A model generated the notes under the pieces. The model worked only from the letters and a program-made list of their open reading frames with translations, did no database searches and had not been told where the DNA came from. The position numbers and the translations under genes are program-made. 64,000 bases of DNA from RGIG5050 sp045636065 (lineage in GTDB: Bacteria; Verrucomicrobiota; Kiritimatiellia; RFP12; UBA1067). Where the stretch lies: contig JAZTWW010000015.1 in assembly GCA_045636065.1 (NCBI GenBank), positions 3,374 through 67,373 on the forward strand, read 5' to 3'. Shown here piece by piece: positions 52,134 to 61,108 of the stretch (position 1 is the first letter of the stretch; each line of letters opens with the position of its first letter).

Positions 52134-53738
52134 ATGTCGGAAGAAATCACAGGCGGCGGAAGCGTGGATCTGAACGGGCTGGGGTCGTTCGACTTCATGC
52201 CTGCGTGGGCGAAAGGCCCCGCGAACGATCCGGGCGCGTTCAAGGCGTTCGAGGAGCGTCCGCCTCGGCAGGATGACAGGCAGGGGCGCGGCTCCTTCTC
52301 AAGAGATCGCGGAGGCGACAGGCGCGACTTCGCGCAGCGGCCCGACAGGGGAGCGCGCCCGGATCGCGAACGCAGGGGCGACAGGGATCGCGACGCCCGT
52401 CGCGGCGACGGTCCCCGCCGCGCGCCGGAGCGCGGCGAGCAGAGGGGCGGCCGCCCCCAGCAGCGCTTCGAAAGGCGCGAGTTCGTCGAGCCGATGGACG
52501 CCGAGATCCGCATCCTCCCGAGCCAGAAGGAGCTCGGGCCCATCATCCGCAAGATCCAGACGACGCACCAGGCGTATCCGCTCAAGCAGCTCGCCTACCT
52601 CTTCCTCGAGAATCCGCAGAGCTGCATCGTGCGCGTCACCCCGCGCAGGAAGGACGGAGCGGAACCGATCGAGTTCCACCAGTGCAAGGCCTGCGGCTAC
52701 GCGACCTTGAGCGAGGAGGAGCTCCAGCGCCACGTCCTCGAGGCGCACCTCGGCGACTACTACGATCTCCAGGAGATCGAGGCCGAGCCGCCGAAGGGCG
52801 CGTTCACGTGCGTCGCGAAGTGCGGGCTTTCAGGCGAGCTTCTCGGCCCGCCCAACCTCCACGGGTACGATGCGCGCGTAAGGGAGATGATCCGCACGCG
52901 CTTCCCCGGCATGGACGAGCAGGAGTACCGTTCGCACATCGAGATGGTCAAGGATTCCGAGACCATCGAGGCGTGGCGCGCGAGCGCCGTGAAGAAGACG
53001 GTCTTCCGTCGCAAGGATACGCCTGACGCTCCGGCCCTTGAAAGGCAGGAGGCCGAGCAGGAGATGAGGCGCACGATACTCCCCGGGCTTCTCAGCAGGC
53101 CCAAGACCGTCGACATGACGGCCGAGGCGGCGCTTAAAAGCCCGATCAAGAGCCTCCTCTACGCCTGCCGCGACGCGCTTGCAAAGGAGCGCCGCTTCCC
53201 GGCAAGCCTCTTCTTCGCGCTCAGGGGCGCGTTCCACCACAGGAAGCTTTCTTTCTTCCGCGCGAACGATCCGCGCGGCCCGGAATTCGTGTGCGCCTCG
53301 AAGCCCGTTCCGTTCGATGCGGCCCACGCGGTGCCCGAGCTCGCCTCGCTCGTCAAGTACGCGGCAGACCATCCGTGCACCGGCGCGGGCGAGATGCTTG
53401 CGGCGCTTTCAGGCGGAGACGCCGCCAAGAAGGCCGAGCTTGCGACGCACCTTAAATGGCTTGTGGAGAAGGGCAATCTCATACAGTATTTCAACGGCGC
53501 GGTGACGGCGCCCGCCGAGAACCCCAAGTACGTGCAGCAGAGGCAGGTCAAGCGGCCCGAGCCCAAGGCAGCGCCGAAGGCGGCTCCCGCTCCAGTAGCG
53601 GAGCCAACGCCCGCTCCCGCAGCGGAACCCGCTCCCGCACCCGTAGCGGAGCGTGAAGCCCCCGCCGAAGAGACATCGCCCGTAGAGGCGCCGATAGAGG
53701 AAGGTAGCAAAGATGAAACTGCCGCTGAGCTGGCTTAA
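52134..53738 (+). CDS. Arg/Gly-rich protein with a C2H2 zinc-finger motif (PVC-type hypothetical)
   Basis: A 534-residue protein with three parts. Residues 20-30 read FDFMPAWAK, then residues 40-115 are a disordered Arg/Asp/Gly-rich stretch (RGDRDRDARRGDGPRR). Residues 115-300 are folded and include a C2H2-like zinc finger, CKACGYATLSEEELQRHVLE AH (C-X2-C-X12-H-X4-H, about residues 183-204), then FTCVAKCGLSGELLGPPNLH. The C-terminal 70 residues are Ala/Pro/Glu repeats. I associate this architecture with Verrucomicrobiota-type hypotheticals. RNA or nucleic-acid binding is plausible from the RGG-like tail and the finger. The stop lies 26 bases inside pheT. Confidence 0.75.
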   Translation: MSEEITGGGSVDLNGLGSFDFMPAWAKGPANDPGAFKAFEERPPRQDDRQGRGSFSRDRGGDRRDFAQRPDRGARPDRERRGDRDRDARRGDGPRRAPERGEQRGGRPQQRFERREFVEPMDAEIRILPSQKELGPIIRKIQTTHQAYPLKQLAYLFLENPQSCIVRVTPRRKDGAEPIEFHQCKACGYATLSEEELQRHVLEAHLGDYYDLQEIEAEPPKGAFTCVAKCGLSGELLGPPNLHGYDARVREMIRTRFPGMDEQEYRSHIEMVKDSETIEAWRASAVKKTVFRRKDTPDAPALERQEAEQEMRRTILPGLLSRPKTVDMTAEAALKSPIKSLLYACRDALAKERRFPASLFFALRGAFHHRKLSFFRANDPRGPEFVCASKPVPFDAAHAVPELASLVKYAADHPCTGAGEMLAALSGGDAAKKAELATHLKWLVEKGNLIQYFNGAVTAPAENPKYVQQRQVKRPEPKAAPKAAPAPVAEPTPAPAAEPAPAPVAEREAPAEETSPVEAPIEEGSKDETAAELA

Positions 53739-56151
53739 CGAATTTGTTGACGTATCCGACATCGCCCCGGCCGAACTGGCCGAGAGGCTTACAAGAAGCG
53801 GTCTTCAGGTAGAGGCGATAGAGACTGTCGGGCGCGAGCCCCTGTCGGACGATTTCGTCGTCGCGGAGGTCGTCGAGTGCGCGATGCACCCCGACAGCGA
53901 CCATCTCCACGTCACCAAGGTGACGGACGGCAAGGAGACGTGGCAGGTCGTCTGCGGCGCCCCCAACTGCCGCGCGGGGATGAAGTCGATCCTCGCCAAG
54001 ATAGGCGCTGTCGTCCCTGAAGGCGGGTTCAAGATCAAGAAGGGCAAGCTCCGCGGAGTGGAATCGCTCGGAATGCTCTGCAGCTGGCGCGAGCTCGGGA
54101 TCGGCACCGACCACTCTGGCATCGCCGAGCTCCCGGCGGACGCGAAGGTCGGCGCTTTCGCGCGCGACTACGCGCCCGGCGAAAAGCCCGAGACCGTGTT
54201 CGACGTAGAGATCACGTGGAACCGCCCCGATGCGCTCAGCATCGTCGGGCTTGCGCGCGAGTTCAGCGCGATCCTCCGCCGTCCGCTCAAGATGCCCGCA
54301 GTCGATTTCGAGGAGTCCGGCCCCGATGCCTCGTCCGAGGTGTCCGTCACGGTGGAGGATCAGGTCAAGTGCCCGCGCTACACGGCGAGGGTCGTGACGT
54401 CCGTGGAGGATGGCCCCTCGCCGGAGCTTATCGCAAAGAGGCTTGAGCTTTGCGGCATGCGCTCTTTGGGGCTCGTCGTCGATGTCACCAACTACGTGAT
54501 GCTCGAGCTTGGGCAGCCGCTTCACGCCTTCGACTACACGAAGCTTGCCGGAAGGAGGATAGTCGTGAGGACCGCCAGCGACGGCGAGACGATGAAGACG
54601 CTCGACGGCGTCGAGCGGAAGCTCGATACGTCCATGCTCCTCATCTGCGACGAGTCGCGTCCGAGCGCCATCGCAGGCGTCATGGGCGGCGAGGAGAGCG
54701 AGATCGCCTCCGGCACGAGAAGCGTCCTTCTCGAATCGGCGCTCTTCGAGCCTGCGTCCACGAAGGACACCGCAACGAAGCTCGGCCTCGCCACCGAGGC
54801 GAGCTACCGCTACATCAGGGGCGTCGACAAGGACCTCGCCGACTTCGCGAGCCGCCGCGCCGCGCATCTCCTCCAGAAGTACGGCAACGCGAAGATCGCA
54901 AAGGGGATTGTGGACGCCGACAGCCGTCCCATGCCGCTCAACGCCGACGTGACGCTCAACTTCGAGCGCGCAAGAAAGCTTATCGGAATCCCCGTCGGAA
55001 ACGACGTGATGGTCTTCATCCTCAAGTCGCTCGGCCTCAAGCCGCGCGCCGAGGAGGGGAAGCTCTTTGCGGGCGTTGAGTCCGTCGCATTCGGCATCCC
55101 GAGCTGGCGCTACGACCTCTCGCTCGAAGCGGATCTTGTCGAGGAGATCGCCCGCGTGTACGGGCTCGACAACATCCCCGACAAGATGCCCTCCGCGCCA
55201 AGCGTGTCCCCCTTGAGCGACGCGTCGTTCAGGGCCGTCACGCGCGTAAGGGAGGTCTGCCTCGCGCTCGGGTTCACCGAGGCGATGCACTACAGCTTCC
55301 TCAGCGAGGGCGAGCTCGACCAGTTCGACTCCCGCCCCGAGACGAAGGCGAAGCGTCTTCCCCTGCCAGATCCCGTGAGCGCAGAGTACGGCGTCATGAG
55401 GGACAGTCTCCTTCCGCAGATGATGGGAAGCCTCGGGCGCAATGCCAAGCGCCAGGTCGAGGAGGCGCTTCTCTTCGAGATAGGCCGCGTGTTCCTGGCC
55501 GGCCCCGCAGAGACCGAGCGTCTTTCGCTCGGCTTCATGGGCCCCGTCGGGCGCGAGGCGCTCAACCGCCGCGCGGCGTACGGCGTCGAGGAGGCGCTTC
55601 TCAAGATGAAGGGTGCCGTCGAGCTTGTCGCAAAGCGCCTGCACGTCGGCAAGATCCAGTTCAAGGCCGAGGACCATCCCGCGTTCGCGAAGGGCGCGTC
55701 GCTCGCGATCGTCATCAACGGCCGCCCCGTCGGCGTATTGGGCGTCATCTCGGAGAAGCTCAGGCATCCGTACCGTCTCACGACACAGATGGCGCTCGCC
55801 GAGATGGACCTTGCCGCGCTCGTGAAGCGCACCGATGCGGTGGCGAAGATTCAGGCCGTTGCGCAGTATCCCGCCGTCACGAGGGACGTCGCCTTCACCG
55901 CCGGAGAGGATGTCACGCACGAGGCGGTCCTCAAGTGCATCCGCCGCGCCGCACCTGCGGAGTTGACAGATGTCGGAATCTTTGATATATTTAAGTCGAA
56001 AGATCTCGGCAAGGGCAGGTCAAGCTTCGGCTACAGCCTTACGTTCCGCTCGCAGGAGAGGACGCTCAAGGACGACGAGGTTAACGCCGCGTTCGCCAGA
56101 ATCGTCCAGGCTCTAAAGACGCTGCCCGGAGTCGAGATCCGCGGCGTTTGA
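53713..56151 (+). CDS. pheT: Phenylalanyl-tRNA synthetase beta subunit
   Basis: PheT binds tRNA-Phe and edits mischarged tyrosine. The 812-residue protein has MKLPLSWLNEFVDVSDIAP, an EMAP-II-like tRNA-binding fold (residues 40-150, VVCGAPNCRAGM), the B3/B4 editing region (GLVVDVTNYVMLELGQPLHA), B5 (ITWNRPDALSIVGLARE, ahead of it), the catalytic-like core, and the C-terminal ferredoxin-like anticodon domain (KSKDLGKGRSSFGYSLTFRS). It overlaps the zinc-finger gene by 26 bases and is about 20 kb from pheS, so the alpha and beta subunits are not co-transcribed here. Confidence 0.96.
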   Translation: MKLPLSWLNEFVDVSDIAPAELAERLTRSGLQVEAIETVGREPLSDDFVVAEVVECAMHPDSDHLHVTKVTDGKETWQVVCGAPNCRAGMKSILAKIGAVVPEGGFKIKKGKLRGVESLGMLCSWRELGIGTDHSGIAELPADAKVGAFARDYAPGEKPETVFDVEITWNRPDALSIVGLAREFSAILRRPLKMPAVDFEESGPDASSEVSVTVEDQVKCPRYTARVVTSVEDGPSPELIAKRLELCGMRSLGLVVDVTNYVMLELGQPLHAFDYTKLAGRRIVVRTASDGETMKTLDGVERKLDTSMLLICDESRPSAIAGVMGGEESEIASGTRSVLLESALFEPASTKDTATKLGLATEASYRYIRGVDKDLADFASRRAAHLLQKYGNAKIAKGIVDADSRPMPLNADVTLNFERARKLIGIPVGNDVMVFILKSLGLKPRAEEGKLFAGVESVAFGIPSWRYDLSLEADLVEEIARVYGLDNIPDKMPSAPSVSPLSDASFRAVTRVREVCLALGFTEAMHYSFLSEGELDQFDSRPETKAKRLPLPDPVSAEYGVMRDSLLPQMMGSLGRNAKRQVEEALLFEIGRVFLAGPAETERLSLGFMGPVGREALNRRAAYGVEEALLKMKGAVELVAKRLHVGKIQFKAEDHPAFAKGASLAIVINGRPVGVLGVISEKLRHPYRLTTQMALAEMDLAALVKRTDAVAKIQAVAQYPAVTRDVAFTAGEDVTHEAVLKCIRRAAPAELTDVGIFDIFKSKDLGKGRSSFGYSLTFRSQERTLKDDEVNAAFARIVQALKTLPGVEIRGV

Positions 56152-56164
56152 TCTTTCAAAGAGC

Positions 56165-56325
56165 GTGGGGCCTGTCGGGTTCGCGAATATGGCGGTCTTT
56201 TCTCTGACCTTCGATCTGAAGAGGGAGCGGGAATACGGCAACTCCTGGGGTGCCGGATACCGTACCCACCTGGAACACTTGAGGTTTCAGGGAATTTCTG
56301 CGCTACGGCTCGACGGGTCTTTTTT
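56165..56325 (+). ncRNA. ssrS: Probable 6S RNA
   Basis: The 200-base gap after pheT holds no gene but folds well. GGCCTGTCGGGTT (56169-56181) pairs over 13 positions (with G-U pairs) with GGCTCGACGGGTC (56307-56319), followed directly by six T residues (56320-56325), a terminator-like end. Inside, CGGCA (56236-56240) and TGCCG (56251-56255) close a 10-base loop, and the block ACCCACC (56264-56270) followed by an ACCT/AGGT hairpin recalls the 3' strand of the 6S RNA central bubble. 6S RNA mimics an open promoter and sequesters sigma-70 polymerase. The roughly 155-base length fits. No promoter of its own is clear. A covariance search would be decisive. Confidence 0.6.
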
Positions 56326-56353
56326 GATTTGAAGCCCAGAGGAGGGTTGTGAA

Positions 56354-57301
56354 ATGAAGATAAAAATGGCAATAGCCGTCGTGGCGGCCGCGTTCGCGGC
56401 CGTCCAGTCCGCCATATGCGCGCCTAAGCCGCCGCCCAAGTTCGACAAGGTGAACCCGCAGGCGCTCAAGTACCTCAAGGGCGAGCAGGGCAAGCCGATC
56501 AAGACGGGCGTCGTGATCGTCAACGGCCGCTACCTGCCGCCTCCCTACAAGGTTGCGCGCTACGGTAACGTCATACGCATCAACGACGTCCAGGTGACGG
56601 GGCAGGTGGTCTCATGGAACACGTTCCTCGCGACGCAGGATCCCTCGCGCGTGAAGAAGACTGTGAGCGCTCCCGCGGGCGCGCCGCCGCCGCCAGCCGC
56701 AGGCGGCGCCGGAGGATCCGACGCCGAGCCTTCCGCCGACATATTCGACGACGACCTTTCCTTCTCCATGCCGAGCATGTCATCCTGGATGACGCTCTCC
56801 ACGGGCGACACCCTCGACGATCTCTTCGGCGACGACGATGAAGAGATGCCTTCCAAGCCCACGCGCCCCGGCTCGTTCACGCGCAAGCCCGCAGCTCCGC
56901 CCAAGCCTCCGGCCCCCAAGGTCACGTACACGCTAGTCGGCGAATTCGAGCGCAACGCGAAGGCCGAGGCGCTCGTAAGGAAGGTGAGCGAATACCGCAC
57001 GAAGATAGACAAGCACCTTCGCGGCGGCGGGCTCTGCATTTTCGCGGTCAAGTCCTCGCCCAAGCTTCTCGATCAGCGCCAGGCGCAGGAGTTCGTGAAC
57101 GTCATCCCCGAGATCCTCCGCGACGCGCGCTCCGGCGCCGATTTCATCGCCAGGCTGCGCGCAAAGCGCATACACTACATCGAGCCTTCCACCGGCGATT
57201 TCTTCATCGCCAACCGCGCAGACTACCTCCAGTACCAGGCGCTGCGCGAGGAGTTCCGCCGCGACGCCGCGACAAGGCGCGTGATGGGGGGAGGGTATTG
57301 A
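56354..57301 (+). CDS. Secreted hypothetical protein with proline-rich linker
   Basis: A 315-residue protein with signal peptide MKIKMAIAVVAAAFAAVQSA. Residues 45-90 hold VVIVNGRYLPPPYKVARYGN and VIRINDVQVTG, a pattern recalling other PVC secreted proteins. The middle (100-195) is Pro/Ala/Gly- and Asp-rich, with DDLFGDDDEEMPS. Residues 200-300 are a folded domain ending HYIEPSTGDFFIANRADYLQ. No enzyme motif was recognised. GGAGGG precedes the start. The next gene starts at the stop codon (TGATG). Confidence 0.7.
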   Translation: MKIKMAIAVVAAAFAAVQSAICAPKPPPKFDKVNPQALKYLKGEQGKPIKTGVVIVNGRYLPPPYKVARYGNVIRINDVQVTGQVVSWNTFLATQDPSRVKKTVSAPAGAPPPPAAGGAGGSDAEPSADIFDDDLSFSMPSMSSWMTLSTGDTLDDLFGDDDEEMPSKPTRPGSFTRKPAAPPKPPAPKVTYTLVGEFERNAKAEALVRKVSEYRTKIDKHLRGGGLCIFAVKSSPKLLDQRQAQEFVNVIPEILRDARSGADFIARLRAKRIHYIEPSTGDFFIANRADYLQYQALREEFRRDAATRRVMGGGY

Positions 57302-57579
57302 TGGACGACGCGGCCTGTGGAAGGCTGGCGGCCGGGATAGGATCCCTTTCGTCCGACGAGGAGCGCAAGGCGTTCCTGAGAACCGTCCTCACTCCCGGCG
57401 AGCTTGACGATGTCGTCCGCCGCTGGGAGATACTCGAACTTCTTTCGTCGGGGATGCCGCAGCGCGCAATAGCCGAGAGGCTCGGGGTGAGCCTCTGCAA
57501 GATCACCCGCGGCGCGAAGATGCTGAAGGAGAACCCGTGCTTCGGCGAGAAGGTCTTCGGCGGCCGCACGACAGTATAG
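57301..57579 (+). CDS. TrpR/YerC-YecD-like DNA-binding protein
   Basis: A 92-residue protein with a C-terminal helix-turn-helix as in Trp repressor relatives: FLRTVLTPGELDDVVRRWEI and LLSSGMPQRAIAERLGVSLC, then KITRGAKML. TrpR itself binds tryptophan; YerC-type relatives often lack ligand residues, and ligand binding cannot be judged here. It shares one base with the stop of the upstream secreted protein. Possible targets include aromatic amino acid genes such as aroKB, but no palindromic operator was identified. Confidence 0.82.
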   Translation: MDDAACGRLAAGIGSLSSDEERKAFLRTVLTPGELDDVVRRWEILELLSSGMPQRAIAERLGVSLCKITRGAKMLKENPCFGEKVFGGRTTV

Positions 57580-57592
57580 CGTCTTCAAGGCC

Positions 57593-58450
57593 ATGGAACT
57601 TGCAAGCCCATCAAATCCCAGAATAAAGCACGTCGTCAAGCTCCGTACATGCTCCTTCCGCGAGGAGACGGGGGAGATGATCGTCGAGGGCTACCGCGAA
57701 TGCCGCCGTGCGCTCGACAACGGGTACGTCCCGAGGGCGATCTTCCACTGCCCAGAGATGTACCTCAAAAACGAGAACGAACCGCAGCTCGTCAAGGATG
57801 CCGTATCGCGCGGCGCGGAGGAGTTCGAGTGCTCGCGCATCGCCTTCGCGAAGATGGCGTACAGGGAAAGGCCAGACGGGCTTCTGATGGTGGGGCCGCA
57901 TGTGGCGCGCACGCTTGAGGGGTTCGAGCCGCCGGAGGATGCGCTCGTCATAGTCACGGAGGCGATAGAGAAGCCGGGCAATCTCGGCACCATCCTGAGA
58001 AGCGCCGACGCGGCGAAGGTCGCGGCCGTCATAGTCTGCGACAGGACGACCGACATCCACAACCCCAACGTCGTAAGGGCGTCGACTGGTACGCTCTTTT
58101 CGGTGCCCGTGATAGTGGCTTCAAGCGAAGAGGCCATCGCATGGCTCAAGGAACACGGCTTCAGGATCCTCGCCGCGACGCCCCATGCGAAGGATCTCCA
58201 TTTCGAGGCGGACCTTGCGGGGAAGGTGGCGATAGCGCTCGGCGCGGAGCAGTACGGACTTACGGCAAAGTGGATGGACTCGGCGGACCTGAGGGTCAGG
58301 ATCCCCATGCTTGGGCTTGCCGACAGCCTCAACGTTAGCGCTGCGGCGACGATTCTCGTCTTTGAGGCGGTGAGGCAGAGGATACTCGCCGGGATCGACA
58401 AGGTCCCAGATTTCGTGCCGTGGCACGGAGAGGGCCGCCACGACCATTGA
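57593..58450 (+). CDS. TrmH/SpoU-family RNA 2'-O-methyltransferase
   Basis: A 285-residue SPOUT enzyme: an N-terminal substrate domain (SPSNPRIKHVVKLRTCSFRE) and a C-terminal knot with EKPGNLGTILRSADAAKVAA, NPNVVRASTGTLFSVPVIVA and RIPMLGLADSLNVSAAATIL. These are the family motifs 1-3. The pattern fits rRNA (RlmB-like) or tRNA 2'-O-methylation; the target is not determined by sequence. It lies 13 bases after the TrpR-like gene. Confidence 0.9.
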   Translation: MELASPSNPRIKHVVKLRTCSFREETGEMIVEGYRECRRALDNGYVPRAIFHCPEMYLKNENEPQLVKDAVSRGAEEFECSRIAFAKMAYRERPDGLLMVGPHVARTLEGFEPPEDALVIVTEAIEKPGNLGTILRSADAAKVAAVIVCDRTTDIHNPNVVRASTGTLFSVPVIVASSEEAIAWLKEHGFRILAATPHAKDLHFEADLAGKVAIALGAEQYGLTAKWMDSADLRVRIPMLGLADSLNVSAAATILVFEAVRQRILAGIDKVPDFVPWHGEGRHDH

Positions 58451-58489
58451 GCTTGCAGATGAATGCGACTTAAGCGGAGGGTTAGAGAA

Positions 58490-59332
58490 ATGAAAGTCTT
58501 CAATGAACCTGGAAAACTGCAGAAGTGGTGCCTGAGCCGCCGTATGGCCGGCGCGAAGGTGGCGCTCGTGCCTACGATGGGCGCGCTCCACGCCGGACAT
58601 CTGAGCCTCATAGCCGAGGCCAAGAGGCGCGGCGCGGACGAGATCGTCGTAAGCGTGTTCGTCAACCCCGTGCAGTTCGGCCCGAACGAGGACTACGACA
58701 GGTATCCCCGCGACCACAAGGCAGACCAGGCGCGCTGCCGCAAGGCCGGAGCGACGGCGATATTCTTCCCCACTCCGGAGAACATGTACCTTGAGGGCCA
58801 CAGCGTCTACGTGAACGAGGAGTCGCTTTCCAAGGGGCTCTGCGGCGCTAGGAGGCCGGGCCACTTCAGGGGCGTATGCACCGTAGTCGCCAAGCTCTTC
58901 AACATCGTGCAGCCTTCCTTCGCCGTCTTCGGGCAGAAGGATTTCCAGCAGGCGGCGATAATAAGGCGCATGGTGCGCGATCTCAACTTCGGCATCGACA
59001 TAGTCGTAGCCCCCATAGTCCGCGAGGATAGCGGCCTCGCCCTCAGTTCGCGCAACTCGTACCTGAGCGAGGAGGAGCGCGAGCGCGCGTTGGCGCTCTC
59101 GGCCGCTCTCGCCGCCGCGAAGGACGATGTCGCCACCTACGGCGGGATCGACTGGAAGACGTACAAGGCGAACATAAGGAGATTCCTCGTCAAGGCCGGG
59201 CTCAAGGTGGACTACATAGAGGCCGTGAACGCAGAGACGCTTGAGCCCGTGGCGACTCTCGACAAGGGCGATGCGATACTCCTTGCAGTATACGACGGCG
59301 CGACGAGGCTCATAGACAACGCCGTCATGTGA
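58490..59332 (+). CDS. panC: Pantothenate synthetase
   Basis: PanC joins pantoate and beta-alanine with ATP to make pantothenate, the CoA precursor. The 280-residue protein has LVPTMGALHAGHLSLIAEAK (ATP site), VFVNPVQFGPNEDYDRYPRD, FGQKDFQQAAIIRRMVRDLN and REDSGLALSSRNSYLSEEER. ATG 58490 follows GGAGGG. panB and panD are not in the window. The epimerase gene begins 13 bases later. Confidence 0.96.
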   Translation: MKVFNEPGKLQKWCLSRRMAGAKVALVPTMGALHAGHLSLIAEAKRRGADEIVVSVFVNPVQFGPNEDYDRYPRDHKADQARCRKAGATAIFFPTPENMYLEGHSVYVNEESLSKGLCGARRPGHFRGVCTVVAKLFNIVQPSFAVFGQKDFQQAAIIRRMVRDLNFGIDIVVAPIVREDSGLALSSRNSYLSEEERERALALSAALAAAKDDVATYGGIDWKTYKANIRRFLVKAGLKVDYIEAVNAETLEPVATLDKGDAILLAVYDGATRLIDNAVM

Positions 59333-59345
59333 TGGAGGCTTCGGG

Positions 59346-60404
59346 ATGGAAACGGCTGTAAAGACGGTTCTCGTTACGGGCGGAAGCGGCTTTCTCGGGA
59401 TAAACCTCATAAGGTGCCTGAGGGAGAAGGGCGTCGAGGAGATACGCGTACTCGACATCGCGCCCTTCGAATACCCGGAAGCCGGCGAACCGTGGCTCAA
59501 GTTCACGCTCGGCGACGTGCGCGACAGGGCCGCCGTCGAGAGGTGCGTCGAGGGGTGCGACGCAGTCGTCAATTCGGCGGCCGCTCTTCCCCTCTATCCG
59601 CCCGAGGACATCTACACCACCGAGGTCGACGGAATAAGGAACGTCCTTGACGCGGCGAAGAGGTTCAACGTGCCGCGCGTAGTGCAGATATCCTCGACGG
59701 CCGTGTATGGCGTACCGAAGAAGCATCCGATATTCGAGGACGACGAATTGATCGGCGTCGGTCCCTACGGGAAGGCGAAGATCGAAGCCGAGGCAATCTG
59801 CCGCAAGGCCCGCGAGGGCGGGCAGAGCGTATGCGTGATACGCCCCAAGAGCTTCGTCGGCCCTGAGAGGCTAGGCGTCTTCGCGCTCTTCTACGACTGG
59901 GCGTACACGGGCCACGGCTTCCCGATGATAGGAAGCGGCATGAACCGCTACCAGCTTCTCGACGTAGCGGATCTCGACGAGGCCATCTGGGCCGCCATGA
60001 CGCTTCCCGCCTCCAAGGTCGATACGGAGTTCAACATCGGAGCGAAGGATTTCACGACGATGAAGGAGGACTACCAGGCCGTCCTCGACAGGGCCGGATA
60101 CGGCAAGCGCATACGCGCTCTTCCTGTGAAGCCCATCGTCTTCATCCTGAGGGTTCTCGAGAAGCTCCATCTCTCGCCGCTCTATCCGTGGGTGTACGAG
60201 ACGGCCTCGACGGACAGCTTCGTCTCGGTGGAGAAGGCCGAGAGGCTTCTCGGCTTCAAGCCGAGATACTCGAACAAGGATGCGCTTCTGAGGAACTACG
60301 AGTGGTATGTGGCCCACCTCGACGAGTTCAAGGGCAAAAGCGGCGTGAGCCATCGCGTTCCGTGGAAGCAGGGGCTTCTCGCGGCGGCGAAGATGTTCTT
60401 CTAG
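59346..60404 (+). CDS. NAD-dependent sugar epimerase/dehydratase (extended SDR)
   Basis: A 352-residue extended short-chain dehydrogenase: NAD fold VLVTGGSGFLGINLIRCLRE, acidic residue in VLDIAPFEYPE, and a Ser/Tyr-Lys set in QISSTAVYGV and PYGKAKIEAEAI (YGKAK). C-terminal residues 260-350 include a hydrophobic stretch and SLVPWKQGLL-like sequence (HRVPWKQGLLAAAKMFF). UDP-sugar or steroid-like substrates are possible; the exact one is unknown. It leads a tight run with the ABC genes, with eight bases to the next start. Confidence 0.85.
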   Translation: METAVKTVLVTGGSGFLGINLIRCLREKGVEEIRVLDIAPFEYPEAGEPWLKFTLGDVRDRAAVERCVEGCDAVVNSAAALPLYPPEDIYTTEVDGIRNVLDAAKRFNVPRVVQISSTAVYGVPKKHPIFEDDELIGVGPYGKAKIEAEAICRKAREGGQSVCVIRPKSFVGPERLGVFALFYDWAYTGHGFPMIGSGMNRYQLLDVADLDEAIWAAMTLPASKVDTEFNIGAKDFTTMKEDYQAVLDRAGYGKRIRALPVKPIVFILRVLEKLHLSPLYPWVYETASTDSFVSVEKAERLLGFKPRYSNKDALLRNYEWYVAHLDEFKGKSGVSHRVPWKQGLLAAAKMFF

Positions 60405-60412
60405 GGGGGAAG

Positions 60413-61108
60413 ATGGACCACCTCATAGAGATAAGGGATCTCAGGAAGATATACAACGTCGGCGGCGAGCCGGTGGCCGCCCTCGATGGGGTCAGCCTTT
60501 CGATAGACAGCGGCGAGTTCGTTGCGATCATGGGCTCCAGCGGAAGCGGCAAGTCCACGATGCTGAACATCCTCGGCTGCCTCGACGCGCCCACATCGGG
60601 GAGCTATCTTCTCGACGGCATCGAGGTGGCGGCGAGATCGAGGCGCGAGCTGGCGCTTATAAGGAACAGGAAGCTGGGGTTCGTCTTCCAGAACTTCAAC
60701 CTCCTGCCGAGAACAAGCGCGATCGAGCAGGTGGAGCTTCCCGATCTCTATCTCGGGCGGCTTGGCGGGCGCGCGCGCAGGGAGAGGGCGAAGGAGCTCC
60801 TTAAGCGTGTGGGCCTCGGCGGCAGGATGGGCCACACGCCGGCGCAGCTTTCGGGCGGCCAGCAGCAGCGCGTTGCGATAGCGCGCGCACTCATGAACAA
60901 TCCGCCGGTCCTCTTCGCCGACGAGCCCACGGGCAACCTCGACACGAAGAGCTCCGTGGAGATAATGGATCTCTTTACCGAGCTTTCGCGCGAGGGCATA
61001 ACGATCGTCATGGTCACGCACGAGGACGACATCGCCGCGTACGCGAGGCGCCATCTTCTCATGCGCGACGGCCACATCATAAAGGACGACGGGAGGGCCG
61101 CGAAGTGA
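60413..61108 (+). CDS. MacB-type ABC transporter ATPase
   Basis: A 231-residue ATPase of the LolD/MacB class: Walker A MGSSGSGKSTMLNILGCLDA, Q-loop FVFQNFNLLPR, signature QLSGGQQQRVAIARALMNNP, Walker B VLFADEPTGNLD and a switch histidine in VMVTHEDDI. The gene overlaps the permease by four bases. The MacA-like adaptor or outer-membrane partner is not present. Transport of lipoprotein, peptide or small molecule cannot be told apart. Confidence 0.93.
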   Translation: MDHLIEIRDLRKIYNVGGEPVAALDGVSLSIDSGEFVAIMGSSGSGKSTMLNILGCLDAPTSGSYLLDGIEVAARSRRELALIRNRKLGFVFQNFNLLPRTSAIEQVELPDLYLGRLGGRARRERAKELLKRVGLGGRMGHTPAQLSGGQQQRVAIARALMNNPPVLFADEPTGNLDTKSSVEIMDLFTELSREGITIVMVTHEDDIAAYARRHLLMRDGHIIKDDGRAAK

